Source of the DNA: Kiritimatiellales bacterium
GTDB taxonomy: Bacteria > Verrucomicrobiota > Kiritimatiellia > Kiritimatiellales > Pontiellaceae
Direction: 5' to 3'
DNA: 9,017 nt
Assembly: GCA_030630445.1 (NCBI GenBank)
Contig: DAOVNC010000115.1
Coordinates: 1-9,017, forward strand
This document shows, piece by piece, positions 1 through 7,194 of the stretch (position 1 is its first letter; each line of letters starts with the position of its first letter). A model generated the notes under the pieces. The model ran no database searches and had not been told where the DNA came from. It was given only the letters and a program-made list of their open reading frames with translations. The position numbers and the translations under genes are program-made.

Positions 1-29
1 ACAGGGCAATGTGGTTCTTCTGCCAGGGT

Positions 30-77
30 CCTTGGGCGTTGCCCAAGGCTAAAATGTGTTGCGCCGGCAGCGCATTT
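30..77. repeat. Double-hairpin palindromic element
   Basis: Two adjacent inverted repeats are visible. The first is perfect: CCTTGGGC (30-37), loop GTT, GCCCAAGG (41-48). The second pairs AAATGTGT (52-59) with GCGCATTT (70-77), using two G-T wobbles; an alternative inner pairing is TGCGC (60-64) with GCGCA (70-74). A few bases separate the two. No T run follows on either strand, so it is not a classic intrinsic terminator, although it lies about 75-120 bases beyond the mscS stop and could protect that transcript's 3' end. From memory, paired palindromes with a GGGCGTTGCCC-like core occur as dispersed repeats in several bacterial genomes. With one copy in view, the dispersed nature is inference. 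Confidence 0.5.
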
Positions 78-150
78 AGTCAGATCTTAAAAGCCTCTCT
101 CCGGAAACCCTCATCCGATGTCACCATAAAAATCTACGAGGAACCAAAAA

Positions 151-1002
151 TTAGCCTTCCTTGTGCTCGTACATGTGGACGTCGCGCTGCGGGAACGGGA
201 TGGTGATGCCCTCTTCGTCGAAACGTTTCTTGATGGCTTCGGTGGTGTCGAAGTAGACATCCCAATAGTCGACACCATCGACCCACGGACGAACCACGAA
301 GTTGACGCTGCTGTCGGCCATTTCGACGACGGCGACGGTCGGTTCCGGATCATTGAGGACGCGTTCGTCGGCGGCAAGAATGCCTTCGAGCACGGATTTG
401 GCCTTGTCGATGTCGTCGCCATAGCTAATGCCGGCAACGAGATCAACGCGGCGAATTCCGTTGGCATTGAAGTTGGTAATGTTGTCTCCCATCACCTTCG
501 CGTTCGGCACGATGACCTTCTTGTTGTCCATGGTATCGAGCTCCGTTGTGAGGATTCCAATTTCCTTGCACGTGCCCTTGGCTCCCCCCGCTTCGACAAA
601 GTCGCCGACCTTGAAGGGCCTGAAGATAATCATCAGTACGCCCGCCGCAAAGTTGGAAAGCGACCCTTGCAGCGCCAGGCCGACGGCCAGACCGGCGGCA
701 CCCAGCACGGCGATAAACGATGTGGTTTTGACATCGAGTTTTTCGAGCGCCGCCACAATGACGAACACCTGCAAAGCCACATAAAGAAGGCTCGAACAGA
801 ACGAGATCAACGTTGGGTCGACCTTGCGCTTTTCCATCAGCTTGACGATGCCCTTTTTGATCATTTTGGCCAGCCACATCCCGATGATCAAAACAGCCAG
901 CGCGCCGACAATCTTCACGCCGTATTCCACCCCGATGTCTTGGAGTTTATCCATCCAGGGCATTGCCCCCCCAGTCGTTGCACTCACTGTTTCATTCGTC
1001 AT
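151..1002 (-). CDS. mscS: Small-conductance mechanosensitive channel, MscS family
   Basis: This is an inner-membrane channel that opens under membrane tension and releases solutes during hypo-osmotic shock; the family forms heptamers. The protein is 283 residues, close to the usual length of about 286. Three hydrophobic helices are visible at about 29-48, 67-86 and 94-128. The third carries the signature pore helix rich in Gly and Ala (GLAVGLALQGSLSNFAAG, 105-122) followed by FRPFKVGD (128-134 region). The cytosolic beta domain follows, with VIVPNAKVMGDNITN (163-177), and an alpha/beta domain ends in the family's IPFPQRDVH (268-276). The ATG at 1002 is chosen because GGGAGGAAAAC sits directly upstream. 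The longer frame to 1074 has no comparable ribosome site and adds 24 non-membrane residues. It is divergent from the GumN-type gene and has a good promoter candidate. No defects are seen. Confidence 0.97.
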   Translation of the reverse strand: MTNETVSATTGGAMPWMDKLQDIGVEYGVKIVGALAVLIIGMWLAKMIKKGIVKLMEKRKVDPTLISFCSSLLYVALQVFVIVAALEKLDVKTTSFIAVLGAAGLAVGLALQGSLSNFAAGVLMIIFRPFKVGDFVEAGGAKGTCKEIGILTTELDTMDNKKVIVPNAKVMGDNITNFNANGIRRVDLVAGISYGDDIDKAKSVLEGILAADERVLNDPEPTVAVVEMADSSVNFVVRPWVDGVDYWDVYFDTTEAIKKRFDEEGITIPFPQRDVHMYEHKEG

Positions 1003-1054
1003 GTTTTCCTCCCTTTTGCATTCCTGCCTAAAATTAGCTGTTAACGCTAGATCG

Positions 1055-1082
1055 ATTGTAGAGGCATGAAACAATAAGACAA
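1055..1082 (-). promoter_or_regulatory. Candidate sigma70-type promoter for mscS
   Basis: Read on the minus strand, TTGTCT (1082-1077) and TACAAT (1060-1055) are separated by 16 bases. They match the -35 consensus at 4 of 6 positions and the -10 consensus at 5 of 6. Transcription would begin near 1048 and give a leader of about 46 bases ending in the strong ribosome site before the ATG at 1002. This is pattern matching only; a housekeeping consensus like that of E. coli is assumed. Confidence 0.45.
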
Positions 1083-1107
1083 GATGATAGAATTTCCAAT
1101 TTCACAA

Positions 1108-1153
1108 GGTTTGCGCAACGCCTGTGATATTTCTTTTACACATCGCGCAAACC
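1108..1153. promoter_or_regulatory. 9-bp inverted repeat in divergent intergenic region
   Basis: GGTTTGCGC (1108-1116) and GCGCAAACC (1145-1153) are perfect inverted arms 28 bases apart. A shorter nested pair, TGTG (1123-1126) and CACA (1139-1142), lies between them. The structure sits in front of the GumN-type gene and upstream of the mscS promoter candidate. A weak promoter reading for the plus strand, TTTACA (1135-1140) and TAGACT (1156-1161) with a 15-base spacer, would place the right arm between -35 and -10, where a repressor could act. It could equally be a hairpin or a two-site operator. No known operator is recognised. Confidence 0.5.
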
Positions 1154-1187
1154 GGTAGACTTTGGATCCATCAACCAAGGAGACGGC

Positions 1188-2066
1188 ATGAAGACAAGAC
1201 GCGGTTTTATTAAATCCTGCACCCTCGCACTGGTCGCGGCGACGCTGGCGACGGGAGTAATGGCCAAAAGCTGCCTTTGGAAGGTGACATCGGAAACCGG
1301 CACCCTCTACCTGCAAGGATCGATCCATATCCTCAAGGCCGACAGCTATCCGCTTGCGCCGGCCATCGAACAGGCCTATTCCGCCAGCGATGCACTGGTG
1401 CTGGAGGTCGACATGGCGGAGATGTCCTCGCCCGAAACCCAGCAGCGGATCATGGCGAAGGCGCTGCTTTCCGGCGACGGAACCCTGCAAAAAGAACTCG
1501 ATACGGACACCTACCAAAAACTGGAAGCGGCCTGCACGGGGGCTGGATTACCCCTCGCCGCACTTGAAAAATTCAAACCGTGGTTTGCCTCCATGACACT
1601 GGCACTGACCAAGATGCAGAAGATGGGTTTCAACCCGAAGCACGGGCTGGATAAATATTTCTACGACAAGGCCAAAACCGATGGGAAAAAAGTGGTTGGC
1701 CTCGAAAGCATCGAGTTTCAAATCGATCTCTTCGACAGCCTGGCCGCAGCAAACCCGAACGATTTCGTGGCGCGCACACTGGCCGATCTAGAGATGCTCG
1801 AAGAGGAGGTTGAAGACCTGCTCAGGGCCTGGACAACCGGGGATATCGATGCCGTGGGAAAACTGATGGCCAAGAGCTTCGAGGGCTATCCGGAATTCTA
1901 CAAAACCTTCGTAACCGACCGGAACGAGCGTTGGCTCAAGACTCTGAACGGCCTCCTTGAAAAGCCCAAGACCCACATGGTGGTGGTGGGTGCCGGACAC
2001 CTTCCGGGAAAGGGCGGCCTGCTCGAGCTCCTTGAAAAGAAAGGCTACACGGTGGAGCAGTTGTAG
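1188..2066 (+). CDS. TraB/GumN family exported protein, Tat-like signal
   Basis: This 292-residue protein belongs to the TraB/GumN (TraB/PrgY/Tiki-related) family. Animal Tiki members are metalloproteases; bacterial roles are mostly unproven. Visible hallmarks are the N-terminal GSIH motif (44-47, GxxH) in a beta-strand context, LEVD (72-75), HGLDKYF (152-158), GLES (171-174), a RNERW segment (245-249) and the C-terminal second GxxH (GAGH, 268-271) followed by LPGKGGLLELLEKKGY. These His and Glu residues are the expected metal or active-site ligands. The N-terminus reads MKTRRGFIKS, then a hydrophobic stretch to about residue 24 and a likely cleavage after VMA (26). The T-R-R-x-F-x-K pattern matches the twin-arginine export motif, suggesting a folded or metal-loaded protein in the periplasm. 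AAGGAG (1177-1182), five bases before the ATG, fixes the start. No partner gene in the same direction follows it. Confidence 0.93.
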   Translation: MKTRRGFIKSCTLALVAATLATGVMAKSCLWKVTSETGTLYLQGSIHILKADSYPLAPAIEQAYSASDALVLEVDMAEMSSPETQQRIMAKALLSGDGTLQKELDTDTYQKLEAACTGAGLPLAALEKFKPWFASMTLALTKMQKMGFNPKHGLDKYFYDKAKTDGKKVVGLESIEFQIDLFDSLAAANPNDFVARTLADLEMLEEEVEDLLRAWTTGDIDAVGKLMAKSFEGYPEFYKTFVTDRNERWLKTLNGLLEKPKTHMVVVGAGHLPGKGGLLELLEKKGYTVEQL

Positions 2067-2099
2067 CGTGGCGAGTGAAAAGCGAGGCGTGAGAATCCG

Positions 2100-2351
2100 T
2101 TATCGGCGCCCGTAGCGATCGTGCCAGAGGTGCTTGAACCACATGCGGCTCGTGGCAATGATCATCAAAATGCCGGAAACGACGACCGTAACGGCGAGAA
2201 AGGCATTGGCCCGGTCATGGGCGGCGATATCGCCCGGATCCCTATGCCCATCAAAGAAGGCCACCACTCCAACCAGAAACACGACAATCGCCAGCCACAG
2301 CGTGCCCCGCTGCGGCTTCATTTTAAACATGGGTACTCTTCCGCCGTGCAT
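2100..2351 (-). CDS. Small two-helix membrane protein, unknown function
   Basis: The family is not recognised. The 83-residue product has two clear hydrophobic helices, about residues 18-34 and 50-67. They are joined by a polar loop (DGHRDPGDIAAHDRAN) and flanked by basic ends (KMKPQR before the first, RMWFKHLWHDRYGRR after the second). The positive-inside rule puts both ends in the cytoplasm and the loop in the periplasm. Two starts are plausible: the ATG at 2351 with AAGGA seven bases upstream, and the ATG at 2330 with GGAAGAG upstream, which would remove seven residues. It converges on the GumN-type gene with only 33 bases between stops. An AT-rich gap (2352-2464) precedes it, in which no promoter or terminator could be assigned convincingly. 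The membrane pattern argues for a real gene over the plus-strand frames in the same region, but without a homologue the call is moderate. Confidence 0.6.
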   Translation of the reverse strand: MHGGRVPMFKMKPQRGTLWLAIVVFLVGVVAFFDGHRDPGDIAAHDRANAFLAVTVVVSGILMIIATSRMWFKHLWHDRYGRR

Positions 2352-2464
2352 TCCAGAATCCTTGTCGAATTGGTTTTCATATACAAATACTCTACATGTA
2401 AACCGGTCGACAGATAAATGGTCACAAATATTTAGTACTTTCTACTACTAGCTACCTCATTAGG

Positions 2465-4948
2465 CTAATAATCGTTCTTCCAGTTCACGCCAATGCCTGG
2501 ACGCATCTGCGGCCCCGTGCTCGTTTCGATGGAAAAATGCTTCGTCACTTCATACTCCGCCATCATGCCCGTGCTTCCTTCCTTGTCCTCAAGCGTGCTG
2601 TTAACCTCCACATACAGACCGGGCGTCACATACTTCCCGGCCGCGACCGATGATTTGCCATCCGGCGTATCCGGCTCGCGCCATTCAAGGGAGTCGATGC
2701 TCAACGCCTGCCGCATCTGGTACATGAATCCCGGCCCGCGCACCCCGCCCGAAAGCTGCCGCGCCGCCGCCGCAATCTGGTAGGCTTGGTAGGGAGAAAT
2801 CGATGATGTGTCGCGCCCGAACAGTACCTGCGAAAGCACCTCGTCTTCCGGCAAGGCCGGCGTGGAGGTCAGGGCATACTGGGGATTGTTCAACTTTCCG
2901 GTAAGCACCAGATGCGCAACGATATCGCTGCGTGAATACTCGGCGGCAATATTGAGCGAGGGCGATACCGGAACGGCACCGTCGAACTCAATACGGCCAT
3001 CGTCCGTCAATCGGAACTTTTTACCGATAAAGGAAAGATAGCCGCGCCGCGGTCGAATGGTGCCTGCAACCGACACCCCGCCCGGCGCATCCTTGATTTT
3101 CAAGTCGCCGCCCCACACTGAATCAATAACCGACGCGCTGGCAAAGATTTGATCCGGCATCGACACGTCGAGATCCAGCGCAAAGGGTAGCTCGGCCCTG
3201 GCTTTGGAAACCTCCGTTTCATGGATCGGCCCATTTGCATCGAAATCGGTCAGCAAGCGCGGTTCGGGCGGCGCAATGTTGTCGAGCAGGATGTCGGCCC
3301 GGTCGATCACCAACCGCCCCGTCACCGCCGGACGGGACAATCGGCCACCCACGTGGATTGCTCCCGAAAGCACCGCCTCCACCTCGTCGCGGCGAACCAG
3401 ATTGGCCTGCTCGATATCCACCTGCAGCTCCAGCGGAAGTTCGGGATCCCAAATGCCGACCCGGCCCGCAACCGCAACACGCCCTTCGCCCCCGTCGGTC
3501 GCGGTCATATTCCGAACCACCAGTCCATCGGGTCCGGCATCCAGTCCAGCTTGGATATCGCGCACCACCACGCCCCATCCATAGTGTTCGTAGGCTCCGT
3601 TTTTGAGGACAACGCGGCCGACGAGTCTAGTCTCCAGTCGCCCGTCGTAAACAAGATCGGAGTCCAACCGGCCCTGCACATGCTGGTCGTTGAAGAAGGT
3701 CAGGCCGTTCAAAATCCCCAGATCCACATCGGCTTTGAAGGATGCTGCTAGCTGACGGGGTTCCATTTTGAAGCGGAAAGGCTGTAGCGCAAAGGCGCAC
3801 GGCATTTCCACTCGGGCCGCCATGCTTCCAGAGACTGCATTCGTGATGCTCGATCGACCGGAAAGCTGGCCATCCCGCAATTCGACATCCACATGGAAAT
3901 TCAGATCGGGCAATTCATCCAGCGATGCTTGTGCCGTCGTAAAATCAAGCACATCGAATGCGGCCGCCACTGCCGGTTCGGAAAGCGATCCGGTCACCGC
4001 GATGCGCCCACCGACCTGCCCGGTAAAGTTGGATATCCCGGACAGGGGAAGCTGCCCCAGATCAAACTCCGCCAACGCCCCGCTCAAATCGATCCGCTCC
4101 TTGCCGAGGGTTCCCTGCAATGCAAAGGCGATAGCCTCGCGATATTTGATTTTCAGCCGCTGGAAGTCCACGGCCCACGAACCGTTTTCGGTGGTTGCAT
4201 GCGCATCGATATCCAATTCGATTCCATCGGCCGAAGCGGCAAGCAGCAAGTGGATACCCTCCGCCGAAAGCGTGGCCTCCGCCGTTCCCTGCAGCCCCTG
4301 CAGCCCGATATCCGGCTTGCGTAATTCCTTAAGCTCGGCGAGCGCCTTCAGGCCCCAGTTCGCCGTGCCCAGCGGCGGCGCGGAAAATTCGACCCGTCCG
4401 TCGACATCGCCGCTCACCTCCAGCGTTCCGGAAAGTTCGCCGCTTTCGTGCAGCCGCATCCCGCCGGAGTGCACCGCATATTCCAGAGGAACGCCCGCAA
4501 TGGCTTCGCCCAGCACCAGCCTCCCAATGGCCAGATTGCCCAGCACGAGTTCCACGGGTTGAAACCCGCCTCTTTCTTTTGGCGGTTTCTTGCGTCCCTC
4601 CGCCTTTGGCAAACGGTGGAGTTCGATGGTCTCTGCCCCCAGCTCCTCCACATTTACAATTCCGTCTAGCCAGTCCCGCACCGCCCAGCGGCAATGGAGT
4701 TTCCTGGCGGTGAGCCAAGTCCCCTCGCGATCGCCGACCTCGAGCGATTCCACCCCGATTTGGACGGGGATAAATCCGGTAATCCGGCCTATCTTGATCT
4801 CCAGATTTCCCGACCGCCCCATTGCCTTGGATAGTTCCGAGGCCAGCAACCGCTTGCCCGGCGGACTTTGCAGCAACCCAAACAGCAAGGCGGGAAGCAA
4901 AAGCAGCATCCCTATGGTTTTCCAAACTCTGGAGGTTCGTTTTTTCAT
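2465..4948 (-). CDS. tamB: TamB, translocation and assembly module inner-membrane subunit
   Basis: This is the partner of TamA. It is anchored in the inner membrane and spans the periplasm as a long beta-rich groove, and it is implicated in outer-membrane protein assembly and in lipid transfer between membranes. From the ATG at 4948 the protein has 827 residues, shorter than the roughly 1,260 of E. coli TamB. It has a basic start (MKKRTSRVWK), one membrane anchor at about 11-28 and a long repetitive beta region. The C-terminal TamB (DUF490) domain is diagnostic: GTIRPRRGYLSFIGKKF, then ALPEDEVLSQVLFGRD with SISPYQAYQIAAAARQLSGG (about 698-735), ending GIGVNWKNDY. A TTG at 4978 overlaps the tamA stop as TTGA and would add ten residues; translational coupling there is possible. 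The ATG gives the better N-terminus, but its AAGGGGAG lies 19 bases away, stretched by a heptamer repeat. Cotranscription with tamA is likely. Confidence 0.95.
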   Translation of the reverse strand: MKKRTSRVWKTIGMLLLLPALLFGLLQSPPGKRLLASELSKAMGRSGNLEIKIGRITGFIPVQIGVESLEVGDREGTWLTARKLHCRWAVRDWLDGIVNVEELGAETIELHRLPKAEGRKKPPKERGGFQPVELVLGNLAIGRLVLGEAIAGVPLEYAVHSGGMRLHESGELSGTLEVSGDVDGRVEFSAPPLGTANWGLKALAELKELRKPDIGLQGLQGTAEATLSAEGIHLLLAASADGIELDIDAHATTENGSWAVDFQRLKIKYREAIAFALQGTLGKERIDLSGALAEFDLGQLPLSGISNFTGQVGGRIAVTGSLSEPAVAAAFDVLDFTTAQASLDELPDLNFHVDVELRDGQLSGRSSITNAVSGSMAARVEMPCAFALQPFRFKMEPRQLAASFKADVDLGILNGLTFFNDQHVQGRLDSDLVYDGRLETRLVGRVVLKNGAYEHYGWGVVVRDIQAGLDAGPDGLVVRNMTATDGGEGRVAVAGRVGIWDPELPLELQVDIEQANLVRRDEVEAVLSGAIHVGGRLSRPAVTGRLVIDRADILLDNIAPPEPRLLTDFDANGPIHETEVSKARAELPFALDLDVSMPDQIFASASVIDSVWGGDLKIKDAPGGVSVAGTIRPRRGYLSFIGKKFRLTDDGRIEFDGAVPVSPSLNIAAEYSRSDIVAHLVLTGKLNNPQYALTSTPALPEDEVLSQVLFGRDTSSISPYQAYQIAAAARQLSGGVRGPGFMYQMRQALSIDSLEWREPDTPDGKSSVAAGKYVTPGLYVEVNSTLEDKEGSTGMMAEYEVTKHFSIETSTGPQMRPGIGVNWKNDY

Positions 4949-4963
4949 TGCGTATTGCGTATT
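4947..4963. repeat. Tandem heptamer (ATTGCGT)x2 at tamA-tamB junction
   Basis: On the plus strand ATTGCGT occurs twice in a row (4947-4953, 4954-4960) and is followed by a partial ATT (4961-4963). On the coding strand it forms the spacer between the purine-rich AAGGGGAG (4975-4968) and the tamB ATG (4948-4946); its first two bases belong to the start codon. With two copies the spacer is 19 bases, long for a ribosome site; with one it would be 12. Slippage between copies could therefore change tamB translation. The effect is inference. Confidence 0.75.
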
Positions 4964-4974
4964 TTTTCTCCCCT

Positions 4975-6741
4975 TCAAAACGCCTGTCCCAAGCTGATGT
5001 AGAATTGCAGCCGTTCAACCTGCCCGTCCGACGGGTTGAGCGGATAGGCCAAATCCACCCGCAGCGGGCCGATGGCGGTGAACCAGCGCAAGCCCACGCC
5101 CGCACCATAGCGAATCGTCCGGTCGGCATTCGGCACCAGATCGTTGTAGACCGTACCCCCATCGATAAAGGCGGCATAGCCCAGCTTGTTTCCCGGTTGC
5201 AGCCGCAGTTCCGTCGAAAACTCCAGCAGATGCGATCCGCCCAAGGGTGTTCCGGCCAGTTGCGGCCCAACCGCTTGGTATTCATAGCCGCGGATCGAAC
5301 CGCCGCCCCCGGCATAGAACCGTTCGTCCGCAGGAATGTCTTGGACGTCGGTACCGGTAACCGCCCCGAGCGTCAGGCGAACCGCGCCGGAGAGCCGGGG
5401 CCGCTTCCAAAGCATTTGGTAGAGCCGCCCCTCCAATTCCGTCTTCAGGAACGAATCGCTCCCGTTCATATCTTCATAGAAACTCGTTCTCGCAAAAAAC
5501 TGCCCGCCCTTGACGGGGTTGAGCCTGTCGTTGCGGTTGTCGAGCTGAAGGAACAGCGGCAGGATGACGTGGCTGTATTCCTCGAACGACAACAACTGCT
5601 CGACCCGCGAATATTTATAGCGCAGGCCCGTGCCGGCCATGACGTACCGGTTAAAATCGCGCTTCACGATGGCGCTGGTCGTCAGCTTGTCGGCATCGTA
5701 TGCATCCGGTCGTTCGCGGGTGGCATCGACTTCAAGGATCAGCGATTGGTTTGCGTCGAGGAATCCGGGGCGCTCCAGTTGGGCGTTCGCTTTATATTCG
5801 ATGGGCGAATAGGCTAGTTCCGTGCGCAAGTTTTCGCCGCCGCCAAACAGGTTCCGGTGTTCCCAAATCACCTTGGCATTCGGCCCGACGTCGCTGTAGC
5901 CCACGCCCATGCGAATGGTCCGCAGATCGCGCTCCGTGACCGAAATCCTCATTGGGATCGCGTTTGTTTCCCCTTGCGGCGGCTGCGGTTCAACGCGGGC
6001 CGTACCGAACAAGCCCGTTGAAAGCAGCTTGTTTTCAAAATCGGAGACCTGCTTGGCGTCATACCGGTCGCCCGGTTTCCACGGAAGCTGGCGGCGGATA
6101 TATTTCGGTTTGAGTGTTTCAAGTCCCGTCACCTCAAAGCCGCCGTAGGTCGCGAGAATCCCTGGATCAAACTCCAGCAGGAGATCCACCCGCTGCCGTG
6201 CGGGATCGAGCAAAACCTTGCGCGTGGCCAGCGAGGGAAAGGGATAGCCCTGCCGTTGAAGCTGCTCCACGATCCGTTGCTCTTCGGCGAACACCGCCGT
6301 GGCTACCGCGCGGCCGTTGCGCTTCAGCCTCGGAACAATTTTCCCCAGTGCCGGATCGGTGCTGCCCTTGAACCGTAGCTCGATGTTTCCGAAGCGATAT
6401 TGCTCTCCCGGATCAATGTTGAAGACCACGCGGGGCGGTTGCTTTTCGGTGTCGATATCCGCTGCAACCACGGCGTCATAATAACCGCGCGACTCCAGGA
6501 TCTTTTCAATCCGCGGCAGATCCTTGTCCACCCGGCGGCGCAACTGCCCGATCGTTGCAGGCGGGCGATTCTCCAGCTTGAAGGTCAGGGCCGACTCCTT
6601 GATCGCCTTCTCCACGGCGTTATCCTTCGCGCCGCGGATCGTCGCCTTGTATTTCACTTCGTCGGAATCCGCAACCGCCGCCGCGCCGGCAAACGCCAGC
6701 ACACATACCACAACCCCTGTTCTACGGATATGCAGATTCAT
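4975..6741 (-). CDS. tamA: TamA, Omp85-family outer-membrane assembly protein
   Basis: This outer-membrane beta-barrel of the BamA/Omp85 family works with TamB. From the ATG at 6741 it is 588 residues, near the E. coli TamA length of about 577. A signal peptide ends at AVA (22-24), cut before DSDE. Three POTRA domains follow at about 28-113, 116-194 and 198-270, each ending in a beta strand after a GYY, GYP or GLF turn. The barrel starts at about 275 with TIRMGVGYSDVG and includes HRNLFGGGENL. The conserved barrel-lumen RGY motif is present in GGGGSIRGYEYQ (480-489 region). The last strand ends in LQFYISLGQAF with a terminal Phe, the signal recognised by the assembly machinery. A TTG at 6774 would add 11 residues before the signal peptide and is less likely. 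No Shine-Dalgarno sequence is visible before the ATG. It lies about 60 bases after the response regulator and directly before tamB. Confidence 0.96.
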   Translation of the reverse strand: MNLHIRRTGVVVCVLAFAGAAAVADSDEVKYKATIRGAKDNAVEKAIKESALTFKLENRPPATIGQLRRRVDKDLPRIEKILESRGYYDAVVAADIDTEKQPPRVVFNIDPGEQYRFGNIELRFKGSTDPALGKIVPRLKRNGRAVATAVFAEEQRIVEQLQRQGYPFPSLATRKVLLDPARQRVDLLLEFDPGILATYGGFEVTGLETLKPKYIRRQLPWKPGDRYDAKQVSDFENKLLSTGLFGTARVEPQPPQGETNAIPMRISVTERDLRTIRMGVGYSDVGPNAKVIWEHRNLFGGGENLRTELAYSPIEYKANAQLERPGFLDANQSLILEVDATRERPDAYDADKLTTSAIVKRDFNRYVMAGTGLRYKYSRVEQLLSFEEYSHVILPLFLQLDNRNDRLNPVKGGQFFARTSFYEDMNGSDSFLKTELEGRLYQMLWKRPRLSGAVRLTLGAVTGTDVQDIPADERFYAGGGGSIRGYEYQAVGPQLAGTPLGGSHLLEFSTELRLQPGNKLGYAAFIDGGTVYNDLVPNADRTIRYGAGVGLRWFTAIGPLRVDLAYPLNPSDGQVERLQFYISLGQAF

Positions 6742-6752
6742 AATCGTGCGCA

Positions 6753-6781
6753 AGGGTATGCGATTCGCAGGCAAAGGTCAA
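6753..6781 (-). promoter_or_regulatory. Weak promoter candidate for tamA
   Basis: On the minus strand TTGACC (6781-6776) and TACCCT (6758-6753) are 17 bases apart. The -35 matches consensus at 5 of 6 positions, the -10 at only 3 of 6. Transcription would start around 6746, only a few bases before the tamA ATG at 6741. That would make a near-leaderless message and fits the absence of a ribosome site there. The weak -10 keeps confidence low, and readthrough from the kinase-regulator operon is an equal explanation. Confidence 0.22.
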
Positions 6782-6800
6782 AGCGGGGAACGATCCGGAA

Positions 6801-7172
6801 TTATTTCCCGCCCAGCAGTTCATGGATCCCTGCAAGCAGGTCCTCCAACTCGACCGGCTTGTAGAATACCTTGATGGCCCCGAATTTTTTCACCAGAGGC
6901 AGAAAATCCATCGATGCGATGGTCATGCCGCCGGAGATGGCGATCACCGGAATATCGGGATGGTTTTCGCGCATGGAGAGCACCACTTCCAATCCATCGG
7001 TCTCCGGCATCATAATGTCGGTAATCACCAGATCCGGCGGTTCAGTCTCCAGCAGCTGGAGGCCTTCCTTGCCGTCTGCTGCGCAGTCCACGGCATAGCC
7101 CTGCCCCTTGAGAAACCGCTCAAAAACAATCCGGATCATTTCGTCGTCGTCGATAACAAGAATACGTTTCAT
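6801..7172 (-). CDS. Single-domain (CheY-like) response regulator
   Basis: A stand-alone receiver domain of 123 residues with no output domain. All key residues are present: acidic pocket DDD (8-10), phospho-acceptor Asp52 in VITDIMMPE, switch Ser80 in VIAISGG, and Lys105 in the KP pair. It can be expected to accept phosphate on Asp52 and signal by protein contact or pass phosphate onward; its target is unknown. The ATG at 7172 is preceded by AGAGG five bases upstream in a purine-rich stretch. The gap to the stop of the hybrid kinase upstream is 22 bases, so the two are probably cotranscribed and the kinase is the likely phosphodonor. tamA follows on the same strand. There is no DNA-binding domain, so direct transcriptional control of tamAB by this protein is not supported. 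Confidence 0.95.
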   Translation of the reverse strand: MKRILVIDDDEMIRIVFERFLKGQGYAVDCAADGKEGLQLLETEPPDLVITDIMMPETDGLEVVLSMRENHPDIPVIAISGGMTIASMDFLPLVKKFGAIKVFYKPVELEDLLAGIHELLGGK

Positions 7173-7194
7173 CTCTTCCTCTTCTTTTATGCTC

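Noticed and set aside
9..206. 65-residue plus-strand frame at the left edge
   Set aside because: It covers the double-hairpin element and runs into the antisense of mscS; no upstream ribosome site and no recognisable sequence.
163..1044. 293-residue plus-strand open frame opposite mscS
   Set aside because: Antisense shadow of a textbook MscS gene; the translation is rich in His, Arg and Asp with no domain pattern, and mscS has the ribosome site and family motifs.
2067..2099. Possible terminator between the GumN-type gene and the small membrane gene
   Set aside because: The stretch is purine-rich with imperfect GCGAG/GCGTG repetition but forms no convincing stem followed by a T run on either strand.
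2425..2445. TAGTA...TACTA short inverted repeat downstream of tamB
   Set aside because: Only five AT-rich pairs with no GC stem; too weak to call a terminator.
2121..2451. Two overlapping plus-strand frames (98 and 105 residues) opposite the small membrane protein
   Set aside because: Neither has membrane, signal or domain character, whereas the minus frame has two clear helices and ribosome sites.
3768..4562. 264-residue plus-strand frame opposite tamB
   Set aside because: Serine- and proline-rich shadow translation without domain signal; tamB is well supported on the other strand.
4329..5315. 328-residue minus-strand frame spanning the end of tamA and start of tamB
   Set aside because: Alternative frame over two genes with strong family motifs; arginine- and glycine-rich composition typical of a shifted frame.
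4822..5817. 331-residue plus-strand frame opposite tamA/tamB
   Set aside because: It crosses the tamA-tamB junction on the opposite strand and has no recognisable motif; long antisense frames are common in GC-rich coding DNA.
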